From assembly GCA_963703945.1 (NCBI GenBank), contig CAVPGM010000010.1, positions 147,237 through 211,236 of the forward strand: a stretch of 64,000 nucleotides of DNA, read 5' to 3'. The DNA is from JALORV01 sp963703945. GTDB lineage: Bacteria; Pseudomonadota; Gammaproteobacteria; Burkholderiales; Burkholderiaceae_F. The stretch's first letter is position 1, and each line of letters opens with the position of its first letter. The translations under genes and the position numbers were made by a program. This document shows, piece after piece, positions 42,148 through 51,371 of the stretch. The notes under the pieces are model-generated. The model searched no databases, was not told where the DNA came from, and saw only the letters and a list, made by a program, of their open reading frames with translations.

Positions 42148-42429
42148 CTACTTCCCGTTGTTCATGGCGCCGTTGACGGTAGCAAGCTTCGCGCTTGCTT
42201 CCTGGAATTTCCCTTGGGTGCAGAGTGCGTCGGCCTCATCGAGAAGCCGGTTGAGTTTATCCGCCTCGTCCTCGCTCAGGGCGTTGGCGTCGATCTTGCT
42301 TTGAATGGCTTCGTCGGCGGCGGTGACCTGATCGGAGCAAGCAGTGTCCGTAGGTTCCTCGTCAACGGCGTATGCGGTCCCGCCCATCAGGCAGGCCATC
42401 GCGACGCCGATCACGGCACGTCTAAGCAT
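42148..42429 (-). CDS. Small exported protein, paralogue of the neighbouring C-terminal domain
   Basis: 93 residues: signal peptide MLRRAVIGVAMACLMGGTAY followed by AVDEEPTDTACSDQ. The domain ANALSEDEADKLNRLLDEAD, ALCTQGKFQEASAKLATVNG is shared with the C-terminus of the downstream cysteine-rich protein. It has two conserved cysteines and a helical pattern. I recall short exported proteins of this kind in rhizobia but no function. GGAGAGACAG lies before the ATG as ribosome-binding site. Confidence 0.7.
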   Translation of the reverse strand: MLRRAVIGVAMACLMGGTAYAVDEEPTDTACSDQVTAADEAIQSKIDANALSEDEADKLNRLLDEADALCTQGKFQEASAKLATVNGAMNNGK

Positions 42430-42556
42430 CTGTCTCTCCTTGAATGATTTCGTCCCTTCCCCCCAAGGAGGGCTTATGAAAATCGCTTTTGATTATGGCC
42501 CTTCGTTGAGAAGCGCCGGGTTGAATTATGCTTGATCTGGGGCGGATTTTAGGCGT

Positions 42557-43246
42557 TCAGGCGGGGGAACGGCCGCGTGCAATGCCGTTCAGCAGGGCGC
42601 CGGCGTAGGGCGGCAGGTCATGGAATTGGTCGATCATGGCGTCCGGTGAAAGGCCGTTGAGCCGCTCGGTGGCATAACCGAAGCTGACAAGGATGATGGG
42701 GATGCCGGCGGCTTTCGCCGTGCGCACATCCACCTCGCTGTCGCCGATCATCACCGCATGGGCGGGGTCGCCACCGGCCAGCGCGATCGTCCCGGTCAGA
42801 TGGCCCGGATCGGGCTTGGCCATGGCGAAGGTGTCGCGCCCGGCGACGGCGCGGAAATAGTGGTCGATTCCCAGTGCCTGGAGCAGCCGGCGGCTCAGAT
42901 GCTCGCGCTTGTTGGTGCAGACGGCGAGGATCGCCCCTTGCGCGGCAAAGGCCTCGAGCGCCGCCACCGCGCCGGGAAAGGGCCGGCTCTCGGCGGCGAT
43001 ATTGGCCTCGTAGTGTACCAGGAACTCGGCCAGCATGCGGTCAACGTCGTCGTCGGCGCCGGCGCGGCGCAAGGCCTCCTCGATCATGACGCGCGCGCCG
43101 TGGCCGACGCAGGCGCGGATCGTCTCCAGAGACACTGGCTGATGCCCGCGGCGCGTCAGCACGTCGTTCAGCGCGTTGGTCAGGTCCGGCGCGGTGTCGA
43201 CCAGGGTGCCGTCGAGATCGAACACGATGGTTGAATCCTTGAACAT
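42557..43246 (-). CDS. gph: Phosphoglycolate phosphatase (HAD superfamily)
   Basis: Removes phosphate from 2-phosphoglycolate, a by-product of oxidative DNA repair and photorespiration. HAD motif I is VFDLDGTLVDTAPD (nucleophile Asp and acid Asp) and motif II is AVCTNKREHLS. Motif III lysine is in MAKPDPGHL and motif IV is AVMIGDSEVDVRTAKAAGIP. The start MFKDSTIV at 43246 is preferred because AGGAAGAGG precedes it; an upstream ATG at 43297 lacks one. 229 residues, the family size. It is divergent from rpiA, which begins about 87 bases away. Confidence 0.9.
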   Translation of the reverse strand: MFKDSTIVFDLDGTLVDTAPDLTNALNDVLTRRGHQPVSLETIRACVGHGARVMIEEALRRAGADDDVDRMLAEFLVHYEANIAAESRPFPGAVAALEAFAAQGAILAVCTNKREHLSRRLLQALGIDHYFRAVAGRDTFAMAKPDPGHLTGTIALAGGDPAHAVMIGDSEVDVRTAKAAGIPIILVSFGYATERLNGLSPDAMIDQFHDLPPYAGALLNGIARGRSPA

Positions 43247-43332
43247 GGCCTCTTCCTCACACGCGGCTTGCGGCGTGGCAAGCGGCGGCCTAATCATCGG
43301 GCTGAAATCGATTGATGGCGGGGAGGGAGCGC

Positions 43333-44040
43333 TTGCTCAGGACCGACGAGCTCAAGGAAAGCGCGGCCCGTGCTGCGCTCGATCTCGTCAAGGACGGGAT
43401 GCGGCTCGGGCTTGGCACGGGCTCGACCGCGGCGCGTTTCGTTGCCGCGCTTGGCGAGCGGGTGGCGAAAGGCTTGTCCGTGGTCTGCGTGCCGACCTCG
43501 GAGGCGACGCGGACCCAGGCCGAACGGCTCGGCATCCCGCTCACCACGCTCGACGAGACGCCGCAGCTCGATCTGACCATCGACGGCGCCGACGAGATCG
43601 ACGATCAGCTGCGCATGATCAAGGGCGGTGGCGGCGCGCTGCTACGCGAGAAGATCGTGGCGACGGCGTCGGACCGCATGGTGGTGATCGCCGATGAGAG
43701 CAAGCTGGTCGGCGCGCTCGGCATCTTCCCGTTGCCGGTCGAGGTGGTGCGCTTCGGGCTGCTGGCGACGATGCGGCTGATCGAAGCGATCGCGGCTGAG
43801 ACGGGGTGCCACGGCGCGATCACGCTCAGGCCGGGGCCGGGAGACGCGCCATTCGTCACCGATCAGGGCAATCTCATCCTCGATTGCGCCTTTGGCACCA
43901 TCCCCGAGCCCGAGGTGCTCGCCTTTTCCCTGAAACGCGTGCCCGGCGTGGTCGAGCACGGGCTGTTTCTTGGGCTCGCCGATTTGGCTATCGTGGCGGG
44001 CAAAGGCGGCGTCAGAGCATTGCGCCGCGCAGGAGCCTGA
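43333..44040 (+). CDS. rpiA: Ribose-5-phosphate isomerase A
   Basis: Interconverts ribose-5-phosphate and ribulose-5-phosphate in the pentose phosphate pathway. Conserved blocks: MRLGLGTGSTAARFVAALGE (phosphate-binding loop), TLDETPQLDLTIDGADEID (catalytic Asp residues), MIKGGGGALLREKIVA (catalytic Glu/Lys) and FVTDQGNLILDC near the end. The TTG at 43333 follows GGGAGGGAGC and is the best start; ATG at 43312 is also possible. 235 residues. The next gene, gor, begins 7 bases after its stop and the third, an SDR gene, overlaps gor, so the three form an operon. Confidence 0.93.
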   Translation: MLRTDELKESAARAALDLVKDGMRLGLGTGSTAARFVAALGERVAKGLSVVCVPTSEATRTQAERLGIPLTTLDETPQLDLTIDGADEIDDQLRMIKGGGGALLREKIVATASDRMVVIADESKLVGALGIFPLPVEVVRFGLLATMRLIEAIAAETGCHGAITLRPGPGDAPFVTDQGNLILDCAFGTIPEPEVLAFSLKRVPGVVEHGLFLGLADLAIVAGKGGVRALRRAGA

Positions 44041-44046
44041 CGCCAA

Positions 44047-45441
44047 TTGGCTGAACACAACTACGATTTGTTCGTCATCGGCGCTGGCTCGGGCGGGGTC
44101 CGCGCGGCGCGGCTTGCTGCTGAGCTTGGCGCGCGCGTCGGCATCGCCGAGGAATATCGCATCGGCGGCACTTGCGTGATCCGCGGCTGCGTGCCGAAGA
44201 AATTGCTGGTCTATGGCAGCCAGTACGGCAGCGACTTCGCCGACGCACGCGGCTTCGGCTGGACCTGCCAGGATGTCCGCTTCGACTGGCCGACGTTGAT
44301 CCACAACGTCAAGCGCGAGGTCGACCGGCTGAACGGGGTCTATACCCGCACCCTGGAGAAAGCGGGCGTCGATCGCTTCCTCACCCGCGCCGTGCTGGAG
44401 AGTGCGCACGAGGTGAAGCTTGCCGATCGCGACGCCACATTCTCGGCCAAGACCATCCTGGTCGCGACCGGCTCGCATCCGATGATCCCCGACCTTCCCG
44501 GCAAGGAGCACCTGATCAGCTCGAACGAATGTTTCGAGCTGGAGCAGCTCCCCGCCAGCATCGTCATTATCGGCGCGGGCTATATCGGCATGGAGTTCGC
44601 CTCGATCTTCGCCGGGCTCGGCGTCGCCGTGACGGTTCTCTATCGCGGCGATCAGATTTTGCGCGATTTCGACATGGATCTGCGTGACGGGCTTGCCGAA
44701 GCGATGCGCAATCGCGGCGTCGATCTCCGCATGGAAACCGACGTGGCCTCGGTCGAAAGGGAGGGACAAGGCTACCGCGTGCGGCTCAAGCGCGGCAATT
44801 CGATCGTCGCCGATCGCGTGATGGCGGCGACCGGGCGCCGCCCCAACACGATGGGCCTAGGCCTGGAGAAGGCCGGCGTCGAGCTCGGCTGGGACGGGCG
44901 GCTGGTGGTCGATGAATTCTCCAAGAGCGCGGTGGACAATATCTATGCCGTGGGCGACGTGACGCATCGGATGAACCTCACGCCGGTGGCAATCCACGAG
45001 GCGACCGCCTTTGCCGAGACGCTGTTCAACAACACGCCGACGCCGGTCGATCACAGCTTCATTCCGACGGCGGTGTTCTCGCAGCCCGAGATCGGCACGG
45101 TCGGCCTCAGCGAGGAGAAGGCGCGCGAGATGTATCGCGTCGTCGATATCTATAAGGCGCAATTTCGCCCGCTGCGCTCGATGGTGAGCGGCCGCGACGA
45201 GAAGATGCTGATGAAGCTCGTGGTCGACATGGAGAGCGACAAGGTGCTGGGGTGCCATATCCTCGGCGGCGACGCGGCCGAGATCGTGCAGATGGCGGCG
45301 GTCGCGCTCAAGCTCGGCGTGACCAAAGCGCAGCTCGACAAGACCATGGCGCTGCATCCGAGCGCGGCCGAAGAGCTGGTGACGATGCGCCACAAATGGC
45401 AGGCGCCGGCTCCGGTGGCGGGGTCAGATGCGGCGGCTTGA
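44047..45441 (+). CDS. gor: Glutathione-disulfide reductase
   Basis: FAD- and NADPH-dependent reductase that keeps glutathione reduced. The FAD motif DLFVIGAGSGGVRAARLAAE is at the N-terminus. The redox-active disulfide is in GGTCVIRGCVPKKLL, and the NADPH-binding motif is IVIIGAGYIGMEFASIFAGL. The C-terminal interface segment with the catalytic His-Glu pair reads DKTMALHPSAAEELVTM. 464 residues, TTG start. The rhizobial/plant-type reading RDEKMLMKLVVD and the reaction-centre spacing favour glutathione over lipoamide or mercury substrates. It sits in an operon between rpiA and an SDR gene. Confidence 0.93.
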   Translation: MAEHNYDLFVIGAGSGGVRAARLAAELGARVGIAEEYRIGGTCVIRGCVPKKLLVYGSQYGSDFADARGFGWTCQDVRFDWPTLIHNVKREVDRLNGVYTRTLEKAGVDRFLTRAVLESAHEVKLADRDATFSAKTILVATGSHPMIPDLPGKEHLISSNECFELEQLPASIVIIGAGYIGMEFASIFAGLGVAVTVLYRGDQILRDFDMDLRDGLAEAMRNRGVDLRMETDVASVEREGQGYRVRLKRGNSIVADRVMAATGRRPNTMGLGLEKAGVELGWDGRLVVDEFSKSAVDNIYAVGDVTHRMNLTPVAIHEATAFAETLFNNTPTPVDHSFIPTAVFSQPEIGTVGLSEEKAREMYRVVDIYKAQFRPLRSMVSGRDEKMLMKLVVDMESDKVLGCHILGGDAAEIVQMAAVALKLGVTKAQLDKTMALHPSAAEELVTMRHKWQAPAPVAGSDAAA

Positions 45442-46183
45442 GGACAAGATAGCCCTGGTGACGGGCGGCGGCGCCGGGATCGGCCGCGCCATTGCCGAGA
45501 CCTTCGCGCGCGAGGGCGCGTTCGTGGTCGTGGCCGACCGCGACGGGGAGGCGGCGAAAGAGGTGGCGGAAGCCATCGTCAAGGCGAACGGCGCCGCGTC
45601 CTCGCACGAGGTCGACGTCACCGACACCGGCCAGGTCAAGTCGCTGATGCAGGCGCTTCACGCCGAGCACGGCCGGCTCGACGTGCTGGTCAACAATGCC
45701 GGCGTCGGCGAGCGGGCGGACTTCCGCCATCTGTCTGACGAGGCCTGGGATCGCGTGTGGAAGGTCAATCTCGACGGCACGGTCCGCTGCGCGCGCGAGG
45801 CTTTCGACCTGCTGAAGGCCTCGGGCAACGCGTCGGTGATCAATCTCTCCTCGATCATGGCGAGCAAGCATACCCGCCAGATGGCGGTCTATTCGGCGAC
45901 CAAGGGCGCGGTGTCGGCCCTGTCGCGCAGCCTCGCGGTCGAATACGCGCCTTATGGCATTCGGGTGAACACGCTCTTGCCCGGCTATGTCGAGACGGCG
46001 CTGATCGGCCGTTATCTCTCCAACCCGATGATCGCCAAGGCGCTGCTCACGCAGACGCCGCTCCGGCGCTTCGGCACGCCGCAGGACATCGCCAACGCGG
46101 CACTGTTCCTGGCGTCGGACGAGGCGGCCTATATCACCGGCGCCGCGCTCAATGTCGACGGCGGAATGGCGACTACGCTCTAG
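45428..46183 (+). CDS. Short-chain dehydrogenase/reductase (SDR)
   Basis: Classical SDR fold: cofactor motif ALVTGGGAGIGRAIAETFA (T-G-x-x-x-G-I-G), NNAG in DVLVNNAGVGE, and the catalytic Ser-Tyr-Lys in INLSSIMASKHTRQMAVYSA followed by TKGAVSALS. The C-terminus ITGAALNVDGGMATTL is typical. 251 residues. An acidic residue after the first glycine loop (VVADRDGE) suggests NAD(H) preference. Substrate unknown. It overlaps the end of gor by 14 bases and converges with the ligase gene at 46173. Confidence 0.9.
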   Translation: MRRLEDKIALVTGGGAGIGRAIAETFAREGAFVVVADRDGEAAKEVAEAIVKANGAASSHEVDVTDTGQVKSLMQALHAEHGRLDVLVNNAGVGERADFRHLSDEAWDRVWKVNLDGTVRCAREAFDLLKASGNASVINLSSIMASKHTRQMAVYSATKGAVSALSRSLAVEYAPYGIRVNTLLPGYVETALIGRYLSNPMIAKALLTQTPLRRFGTPQDIANAALFLASDEAAYITGAALNVDGGMATTL

Positions 46184-47339
46184 CCGCGGCGCGCTGCTCT
46201 TGCGCCGGTAGCATCATGGTTTCCTCGACGATGCCGTCGACCACGGCGACCAACGCCGCTTGCTCCGAGCCGCCGAGCGCCTTCACCGCGTCGTAGCGGG
46301 CGAGCTGCCGGTCGGCGCTGGTGCCGCGCTCGAGGATGGTGCGCGCATGCGCCATCTCGGCGACGCAGCCGAAATAGGCGGCGTCCTCGGCGATCAGGTC
46401 GAACAGCTCCTCGAGCAGGGTAGGGAAGGGCACCACTGCGCCCTTGCCAAAATCGACCAGGCCCTGCTCGACGCCGTAGCGTTGCGCGCGCCAGCGATTC
46501 TCCTTCACGAGGAAGGGCGGATAGGTGCGCCAGCGCTGGTTCTGCCGGCGCAGCCGATACAGCATGCGTAAGACGCAGCGAAACAGCGCGGCGATGGCGA
46601 TGCCGTCCTCCACCAGCGGACAGACATCGGTGATGCGCATCTCGAGCGTGGGGAAGCGCGCCGACGGGCGCAGATCCCACCACAGCTTGGTGGCGTCCTC
46701 GATCAGTCCGGCGCTGACCAGAAGCTCGACAGTGCGCGCATATTCGCTCCAACTGCCGAACTGATAGGGAAGCCCGGTGCGCGGCAGTTCGTCGAATACC
46801 GACAGCCGATAGGACTTCAAGCCGGTCTGCACGCCTTCCCAAAACGGCGAGGAGGTGGAGAGCGCCAGCAGATGCGGCAGGAAGTAGGTCGCCTGGCCGA
46901 GCAGGTCGATGCGCAAGTCTTCGTCCTCGATGCCGACATGCACATGCATGCCGCAGATCACCAGCCGGCGCGCCACGTGCTGCAGATCGCGCGCCAGCAC
47001 GTTGTAACGCTCCTTGTCGGTATGCTGCTGGCTTGCCCATTTGGCGAAAGGGTGGGTGGAACAGGCGATCGGCGCGAGTCCGAACTCACCGGCGATGCGG
47101 CCCACCGTGCTACGCAAATGGATCAGCTGGTCGCGTGCCTCCTGCATCGACTTGCAGACGCGGGTGCCGACCTCGATCTGCGAGCGCAGAAACTCGGGGC
47201 TGACCTGACCGCGCAGCGCCTCCTCGCATTTGGCGAGCAGCGCCGGCGGCGGCTCCTGCGCGAGGTCGCGCGTATCCTTGTCGACGAGGAGATATTCCTC
47301 CTCGATGCCGAGCGTGAAGCTTGGTTCCTTGATGGCCAT
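46173..47339 (-). CDS. YbdK family carboxylate-amine ligase (GCS2 type)
   Basis: Glutamate-cysteine ligase 2-like enzyme. Start MAIKEPSFTLGIEEEYLLVD at 47339; the E-E-E-Y near the start and LRSQIEVGTRVCKSMQEARD, GMHVHVGIEDEDLRIDLLG and PTLEMRITDVCPLVEDG are the family blocks around the ATP/metal site. 388 residues. These enzymes have weak glutamate-cysteine ligase activity and their natural substrates are mostly unknown. The C-terminus includes LERGTSADRQLARYDAVKAL. Its gene overlaps the SDR 3' end by 11 bases in convergent orientation. Confidence 0.88.
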   Translation of the reverse strand: MAIKEPSFTLGIEEEYLLVDKDTRDLAQEPPPALLAKCEEALRGQVSPEFLRSQIEVGTRVCKSMQEARDQLIHLRSTVGRIAGEFGLAPIACSTHPFAKWASQQHTDKERYNVLARDLQHVARRLVICGMHVHVGIEDEDLRIDLLGQATYFLPHLLALSTSSPFWEGVQTGLKSYRLSVFDELPRTGLPYQFGSWSEYARTVELLVSAGLIEDATKLWWDLRPSARFPTLEMRITDVCPLVEDGIAIAALFRCVLRMLYRLRRQNQRWRTYPPFLVKENRWRAQRYGVEQGLVDFGKGAVVPFPTLLEELFDLIAEDAAYFGCVAEMAHARTILERGTSADRQLARYDAVKALGGSEQAALVAVVDGIVEETMMLPAQEQRAAARA

Positions 47340-47381
47340 GGCGCCGCACTGTGGCACAAACGCTACCGCTCGCGGTAGGGG

Positions 47382-48122
47382 CTAGCCTGCGCTCGACACC
47401 AGGCCGCTGAGGAGCGCGCCGACGAGATAGGCCATGAAGGCCGCGGTCGCGCCGATTAGGAAGGTCTCGATTCCCGCTCTCCACCAGGATGCGGGCGACC
47501 AGTGGCTGCGCAGAGAGCCGATAGAAAAGAAGGTGATGCCGGTCATCAGCGCGGAGGTCGGCAGCGAGGCAGGCGCGCCGGCGACGAACGGCAGCAGCGG
47601 AATCGAGCCGCAGACGAGAAAGGCGAGGAACGTCGCCGCCGCGGCCCTGACCGGAGAGCGGCTGACGGGAGGCAGGCCATGCTCCTCGGTCATCATGGTC
47701 TCGATCCAACGTTGCCGCTTGGCGGTGATCACGTCGACGGCACTGTCGAGCGCCGCGCCCTTGAAACCCTTGGCATGGAAAATCTGGCGGATCTCCTCGC
47801 GCTCGCCTTGGGGCGCCAGCTCGACATGCCGCTCCTCCATGTGGCGCACCTGCTCATATTCCTCGAGCTCGGCCTTGGTACCTGAATAGTTGGCGGCGGC
47901 CATCGAGAAGCCGTCGGCGATCAGGTTGGCGGCACCGAGGATCAGCAAGGTCTTGGTCGAAAGCTCGGCGCCGGCGACGCCGGCCACCACCGCAAAGGTG
48001 GTCACCGTGCCGTCGATGCCGCCATAGACCCAGTCGCGGAGATAGCTGACATGCGGCCCGTGTCTGAGCCGCCTGGCGATGTCGCGGGGGTTGTGTCCAT
48101 GCTCAAGATGCCGGGGGTCCAT
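47382..48122 (-). CDS. VIT1/CCC1 family iron/manganese transporter
   Basis: Membrane transporter related to plant and yeast vacuolar iron transporters. Family pattern LRDWVYGGIDGTVTTFAVVA (first helix), ILGAANLIADGFSMAAANY (second helix), then a cytosolic Glu-rich metal-binding stretch (ELEEYEQVRHMEERHVELAP, EREEIRQIFHAKGFKG). Three further helices follow (AAATFLAFLVCGSIPLLPF, LMTGITFFSIGSL, FLIGATAAFMAYLVGALLSG). Start MDPRHLEHGHNP at 48122 is preferred because GGGAAGGGAGC lies just upstream; ATG at 48179 is an alternative. 246 residues. Confidence 0.88.
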   Translation of the reverse strand: MDPRHLEHGHNPRDIARRLRHGPHVSYLRDWVYGGIDGTVTTFAVVAGVAGAELSTKTLLILGAANLIADGFSMAAANYSGTKAELEEYEQVRHMEERHVELAPQGEREEIRQIFHAKGFKGAALDSAVDVITAKRQRWIETMMTEEHGLPPVSRSPVRAAAATFLAFLVCGSIPLLPFVAGAPASLPTSALMTGITFFSIGSLRSHWSPASWWRAGIETFLIGATAAFMAYLVGALLSGLVSSAG

Positions 48123-48251
48123 GGTGCTCCCTTCCCCTCGCGTTAAGGGATATGTGGCATGGTCGGCCGGGACAGACAATGAAGCGGGCGCCTAGCCAGG
48201 GTTCCGCCGATCGCCTATATAGCGTGGACTTTTCAAGGAGAGCCGCAAGAA

Positions 48252-49644
48252 ATGGCACCCCGTTGGAGCCCAGACAGCTGGCGCTCGAGGCCGATCGAGC
48301 AGGTCCCGGTCTATCCCGACCGGGCGGCGCTGGTCGACGTCGAGAAGCAGCTTGCGACCTTCCCGCCACTCGTCTTCGCGGGCGAGGCGCGCGAGCTGAA
48401 GGCCAAGCTTGCCCGGGTGGCCGCGGGCGAGGCGTTTCTGCTGCAAGGCGGCGATTGCGCCGAGAGCTTCGCCGAGCACCGCGCCGATTCCATCCGCGAC
48501 TTCTTCCGCGTGTTCCTGCAGATGGCGGTGGTGCTGACCTATGCCGGCGGCTCGCCGGTGGTGAAGCTCGGCCGCATCGCCGGCCAGTTCGCCAAGCCGC
48601 GCTCGGCGCCGATGGAGACGCAGGACGGCAAGGAGCTGCCGAGCTATCGCGGCGACATCATCAACGGCATCGAGTTTACCGAGGCCGCGCGCATTGCCGA
48701 TCCCAATCGCATGCTGATGGCCTATCGGCAGTCGGCGGCGACGCTCAACCTGCTGCGCGCGTTCGCGCAAGGCGGCTACGCCAATCTCGAGCACGTGCAT
48801 CGGTGGAATCTCGGCTTCGTCAAGGACAGCCCCGCCGGGCACCGCTACGAGGAAGTCGCCGAGCACATCGCCGAAACCTTGCGCTTCATGCGCGCCATCG
48901 GACTCACGCCCGACAATGCGCCGCAGCTCCGCACCACGAGCTTCTATACGAGCCACGAGGCGCTCTTGCTCGGCTACGAGCAGGCCTTCACGCGCGTCGA
49001 TTCCACGTCGGGCGATTGGTACGCGACCTCCGGCCATTTCCTGTGGGCCGGCGACCGCACGCGCCAGCTCGACCACGCGCATATCGAATATCTGCGCGGC
49101 ATCAAGAATCCGATCGGCGCCAAGATCGGGCCGAGCCTCGCAGCCGGAGGCGCTGCTCACGCTGATCGACGTGCTCAACCCGCAGAACGAGCCCGGGCGG
49201 CTCACGCTGATCTGCCGCTTCGGCGCCGACAAGGTCGGCAAGCATTTGCCGGCGCTGATCCGCGCGGTGAAGCGCGAGGGAAAGCACGTGGTGTGGGCGT
49301 GCGATCCGATGCACGGCAACACCATCAAGGCGGGAAGCGGCTACAAGACGCGGCCGTTCGATCTCATCCTCTCCGAGGTCGAGACCTTCTTCGACGTCCA
49401 CCGCAGCGAGGGCACGCATGCGGGCGGCATCCATGTCGAGATGACCGGGCAGAACGTCACCGAATGCGTCGGCGGCGCCAAGGCCGTCACCGAGACCGAT
49501 CTGCACGACCGCTACCACACCCATTGCGATCCGAGGCTCAACGCCGACCAGTCGCTGGAGCTTGCCTTCATCGTGGCCGAGCGGCTGAAGCGGGAGCGGG
49601 AAGGGCGGCCCGAGCCCGAGATCTCCATTGCCGCGGGCGAATAG
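48252..49644 (+). CDS. aroG: Class II 3-deoxy-7-phosphoheptulonate synthase (frameshifted in this sequence)
   Basis: First enzyme of the shikimate pathway: phosphoenolpyruvate plus erythrose-4-phosphate to DAHP. Plant/mycobacterial-type (class II) sequence begins MAPRWSPDSWRSRPIEQVPV and contains FLLQGGDCAESFAEHRADSI, RMLMAYRQSAATLNLLRAFA and WYATSGHFLWAGDRTRQLDH, AHIEYLRGIKNPIGAKIGPS. After a break at about 49139 it continues PEALLTLIDVLNPQNEPGRL, VWACDPMHGNTIKAGSGYKT, THAGGIHVEMTGQNVTECVG and ends EPEISIAAGE. One extra C (CT-C-GCAG) explains the break. About 463 residues after correction, as in the family. As an essential amino-acid gene it is probably intact in the organism. Confidence 0.95.
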
Positions 49645-49695
49645 GTTGCGGTCACCGCTTCTTCATGCGAGAAATGCGGCGGCTAAGTTCCTGTC

Positions 49696-51369
49696 ATGGC
49701 GCATCGGATCAAGGACTCCTTCAAGCTCGCTCTCGCGCAGCTCGACGCTGTCGTGGGCGATATCGACGGCAATCTGCGGAGAGCGCGCGAGGCACGGGCG
49801 CGCGCGGCGCAAGCCGGCGCCGACCTGATCGCCTTTACCGAGCTGTTTCTCACCGGCTACCCGATCGAGGATCTGGTGCTGAAGCCGGCCTTGCAGAAAG
49901 CGGCGCAGGCGGCGCTGGAGTCGCTTGCACGCGATACCAAGGATGATGGGCCGGCCGTGCTGATGGGCCTGCCGTTCGCCGATGGACCGTTCGTCTACAA
50001 CGCTCAAGCTTTGTTGGATCGAGGCCGCATCGAGGCGCTCCGCTTCAAGAATAACCTGCCGAATTACGGCGTGTTCGACGAGAAGCGGGTGTTCGCTCCG
50101 GGGCCGATGCCGGCGCCGATCGACTTTCGCGGGATCAAGCTCGGCATTCCGGTCTGCGAGGATATCTGGAGCGAGCAAGTGTGCAAGGCGCTGGCTGTGG
50201 CCGGCGCGGAGCTGCTGATCGTACCCAACGGATCGCCCTATTGGATCGACAAGCAGGATGTGCGTTACGGCGTCGCCGAGGCGCGCGTGAAGGAAACGGG
50301 GCTGCCGCTCGCTTACGTCAATCAGGTGGGCGGACAGGACGAGCTCGTGTTCGACGGTGCCTCCTTCGTGCTGAACGACGACGCGAGCCTTGCCGTGCAG
50401 CTGCCGGCCTGGGAGGAGGCGATCGGCGTCACCGAGTGGCGGCGCGAGAACGGGCGCTGGCGCTGCCTGCCGGGTCTCATCGCCGAGATCGAGCAGGGCG
50501 ATGCCGCGAACTATCTCGCCTGCGTCACGGGCTTGCGCGACTACGTGGAGAAGAACGGTTTTCCGGGCGTGGTGCTCGGGCTTTCGGGCGGCATCGATTC
50601 GGCGCTTTGCGCGGCGATGGCCGTCGACGCGCTGGGGCCTGGCCGCGTGCATGGCGTGATGCTGCCTTACAGCTATACCAGCAATGAGAGCCTGTCCGAC
50701 GCGGCGGGGACCGCCGAGGCGCTGCACATCCGCTACGACATCATGCCGATCCATGCGGCGGTCGACGGCTTGAGCACAAGCCTGGAGACGCTGTTCGCCG
50801 GGACGACGCCGGACGCCACGGAGGAAAACCTCCAGTCGCGCGCCCGCGGCACGCTGCTGATGGCGATTTCCAACAAGTTCGGCCCGATCGTGCTGACCAC
50901 CGGCAACAAGTCCGAGGTGTCGGTCGGCTACGCCACGCTCTATGGCGACATGAATGGCGGCTTCAATCCGATCAAGGATCTCTACAAGACGCAAGTCTAC
51001 GCGCTGGCCCGCTATCGCAATGCCGCGCGGCCCAAGGGCTGCCTCGGGCCCGAAGGCATCGTCATTCCGGAGAATGTGCTGACCAAAGCGCCGACCGCCG
51101 AGCTCAAGCCCGGCCAGCGCGACCAGGACACGTTGCCGCCTTACGACGTGCTCGACGATATCCTGAATTGCCTGGTCGAGCTGGAAATGCCGCTGCCGGA
51201 GATCGTCGCGCGCGGGCATGCGCCTGAGCTCGTCAAGAAGGTCGAGCGCATGCTCTATCTCGCCGAGTATAAGAGGCGGCAGGCGGCGCCCGGCGTGAAG
51301 ATCACCGCCAAGAATTTCGGGCGCGACCGCCGCTATCCCATCACCAACAAGTTCCGCGAGAAGCTCTAG
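49696..51369 (+). CDS. nadE: Glutamine-dependent NAD+ synthetase (short form)
   Basis: Makes NAD+ from deamido-NAD+. Glutaminase domain triad: LIAFTELFLTGYPIEDLVLK (Glu), FKNNLPNYGVFDEKRVF (Lys) and GIPVCEDIWSEQVC (Cys). Synthetase domain: VVLGLSGGIDSALCAAMAVD, LTTGNKSEVSVGYATLYGDM and YPITNKFREKL at the end. 557 residues in one intact frame, about 130 shorter than the left-half nadE at 21270 and of the usual proteobacterial type. It is followed 2 bases later by gltX. Confidence 0.95.
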   Translation: MAHRIKDSFKLALAQLDAVVGDIDGNLRRAREARARAAQAGADLIAFTELFLTGYPIEDLVLKPALQKAAQAALESLARDTKDDGPAVLMGLPFADGPFVYNAQALLDRGRIEALRFKNNLPNYGVFDEKRVFAPGPMPAPIDFRGIKLGIPVCEDIWSEQVCKALAVAGAELLIVPNGSPYWIDKQDVRYGVAEARVKETGLPLAYVNQVGGQDELVFDGASFVLNDDASLAVQLPAWEEAIGVTEWRRENGRWRCLPGLIAEIEQGDAANYLACVTGLRDYVEKNGFPGVVLGLSGGIDSALCAAMAVDALGPGRVHGVMLPYSYTSNESLSDAAGTAEALHIRYDIMPIHAAVDGLSTSLETLFAGTTPDATEENLQSRARGTLLMAISNKFGPIVLTTGNKSEVSVGYATLYGDMNGGFNPIKDLYKTQVYALARYRNAARPKGCLGPEGIVIPENVLTKAPTAELKPGQRDQDTLPPYDVLDDILNCLVELEMPLPEIVARGHAPELVKKVERMLYLAEYKRRQAAPGVKITAKNFGRDRRYPITNKFREKL

Positions 51370-51371
51370 GC

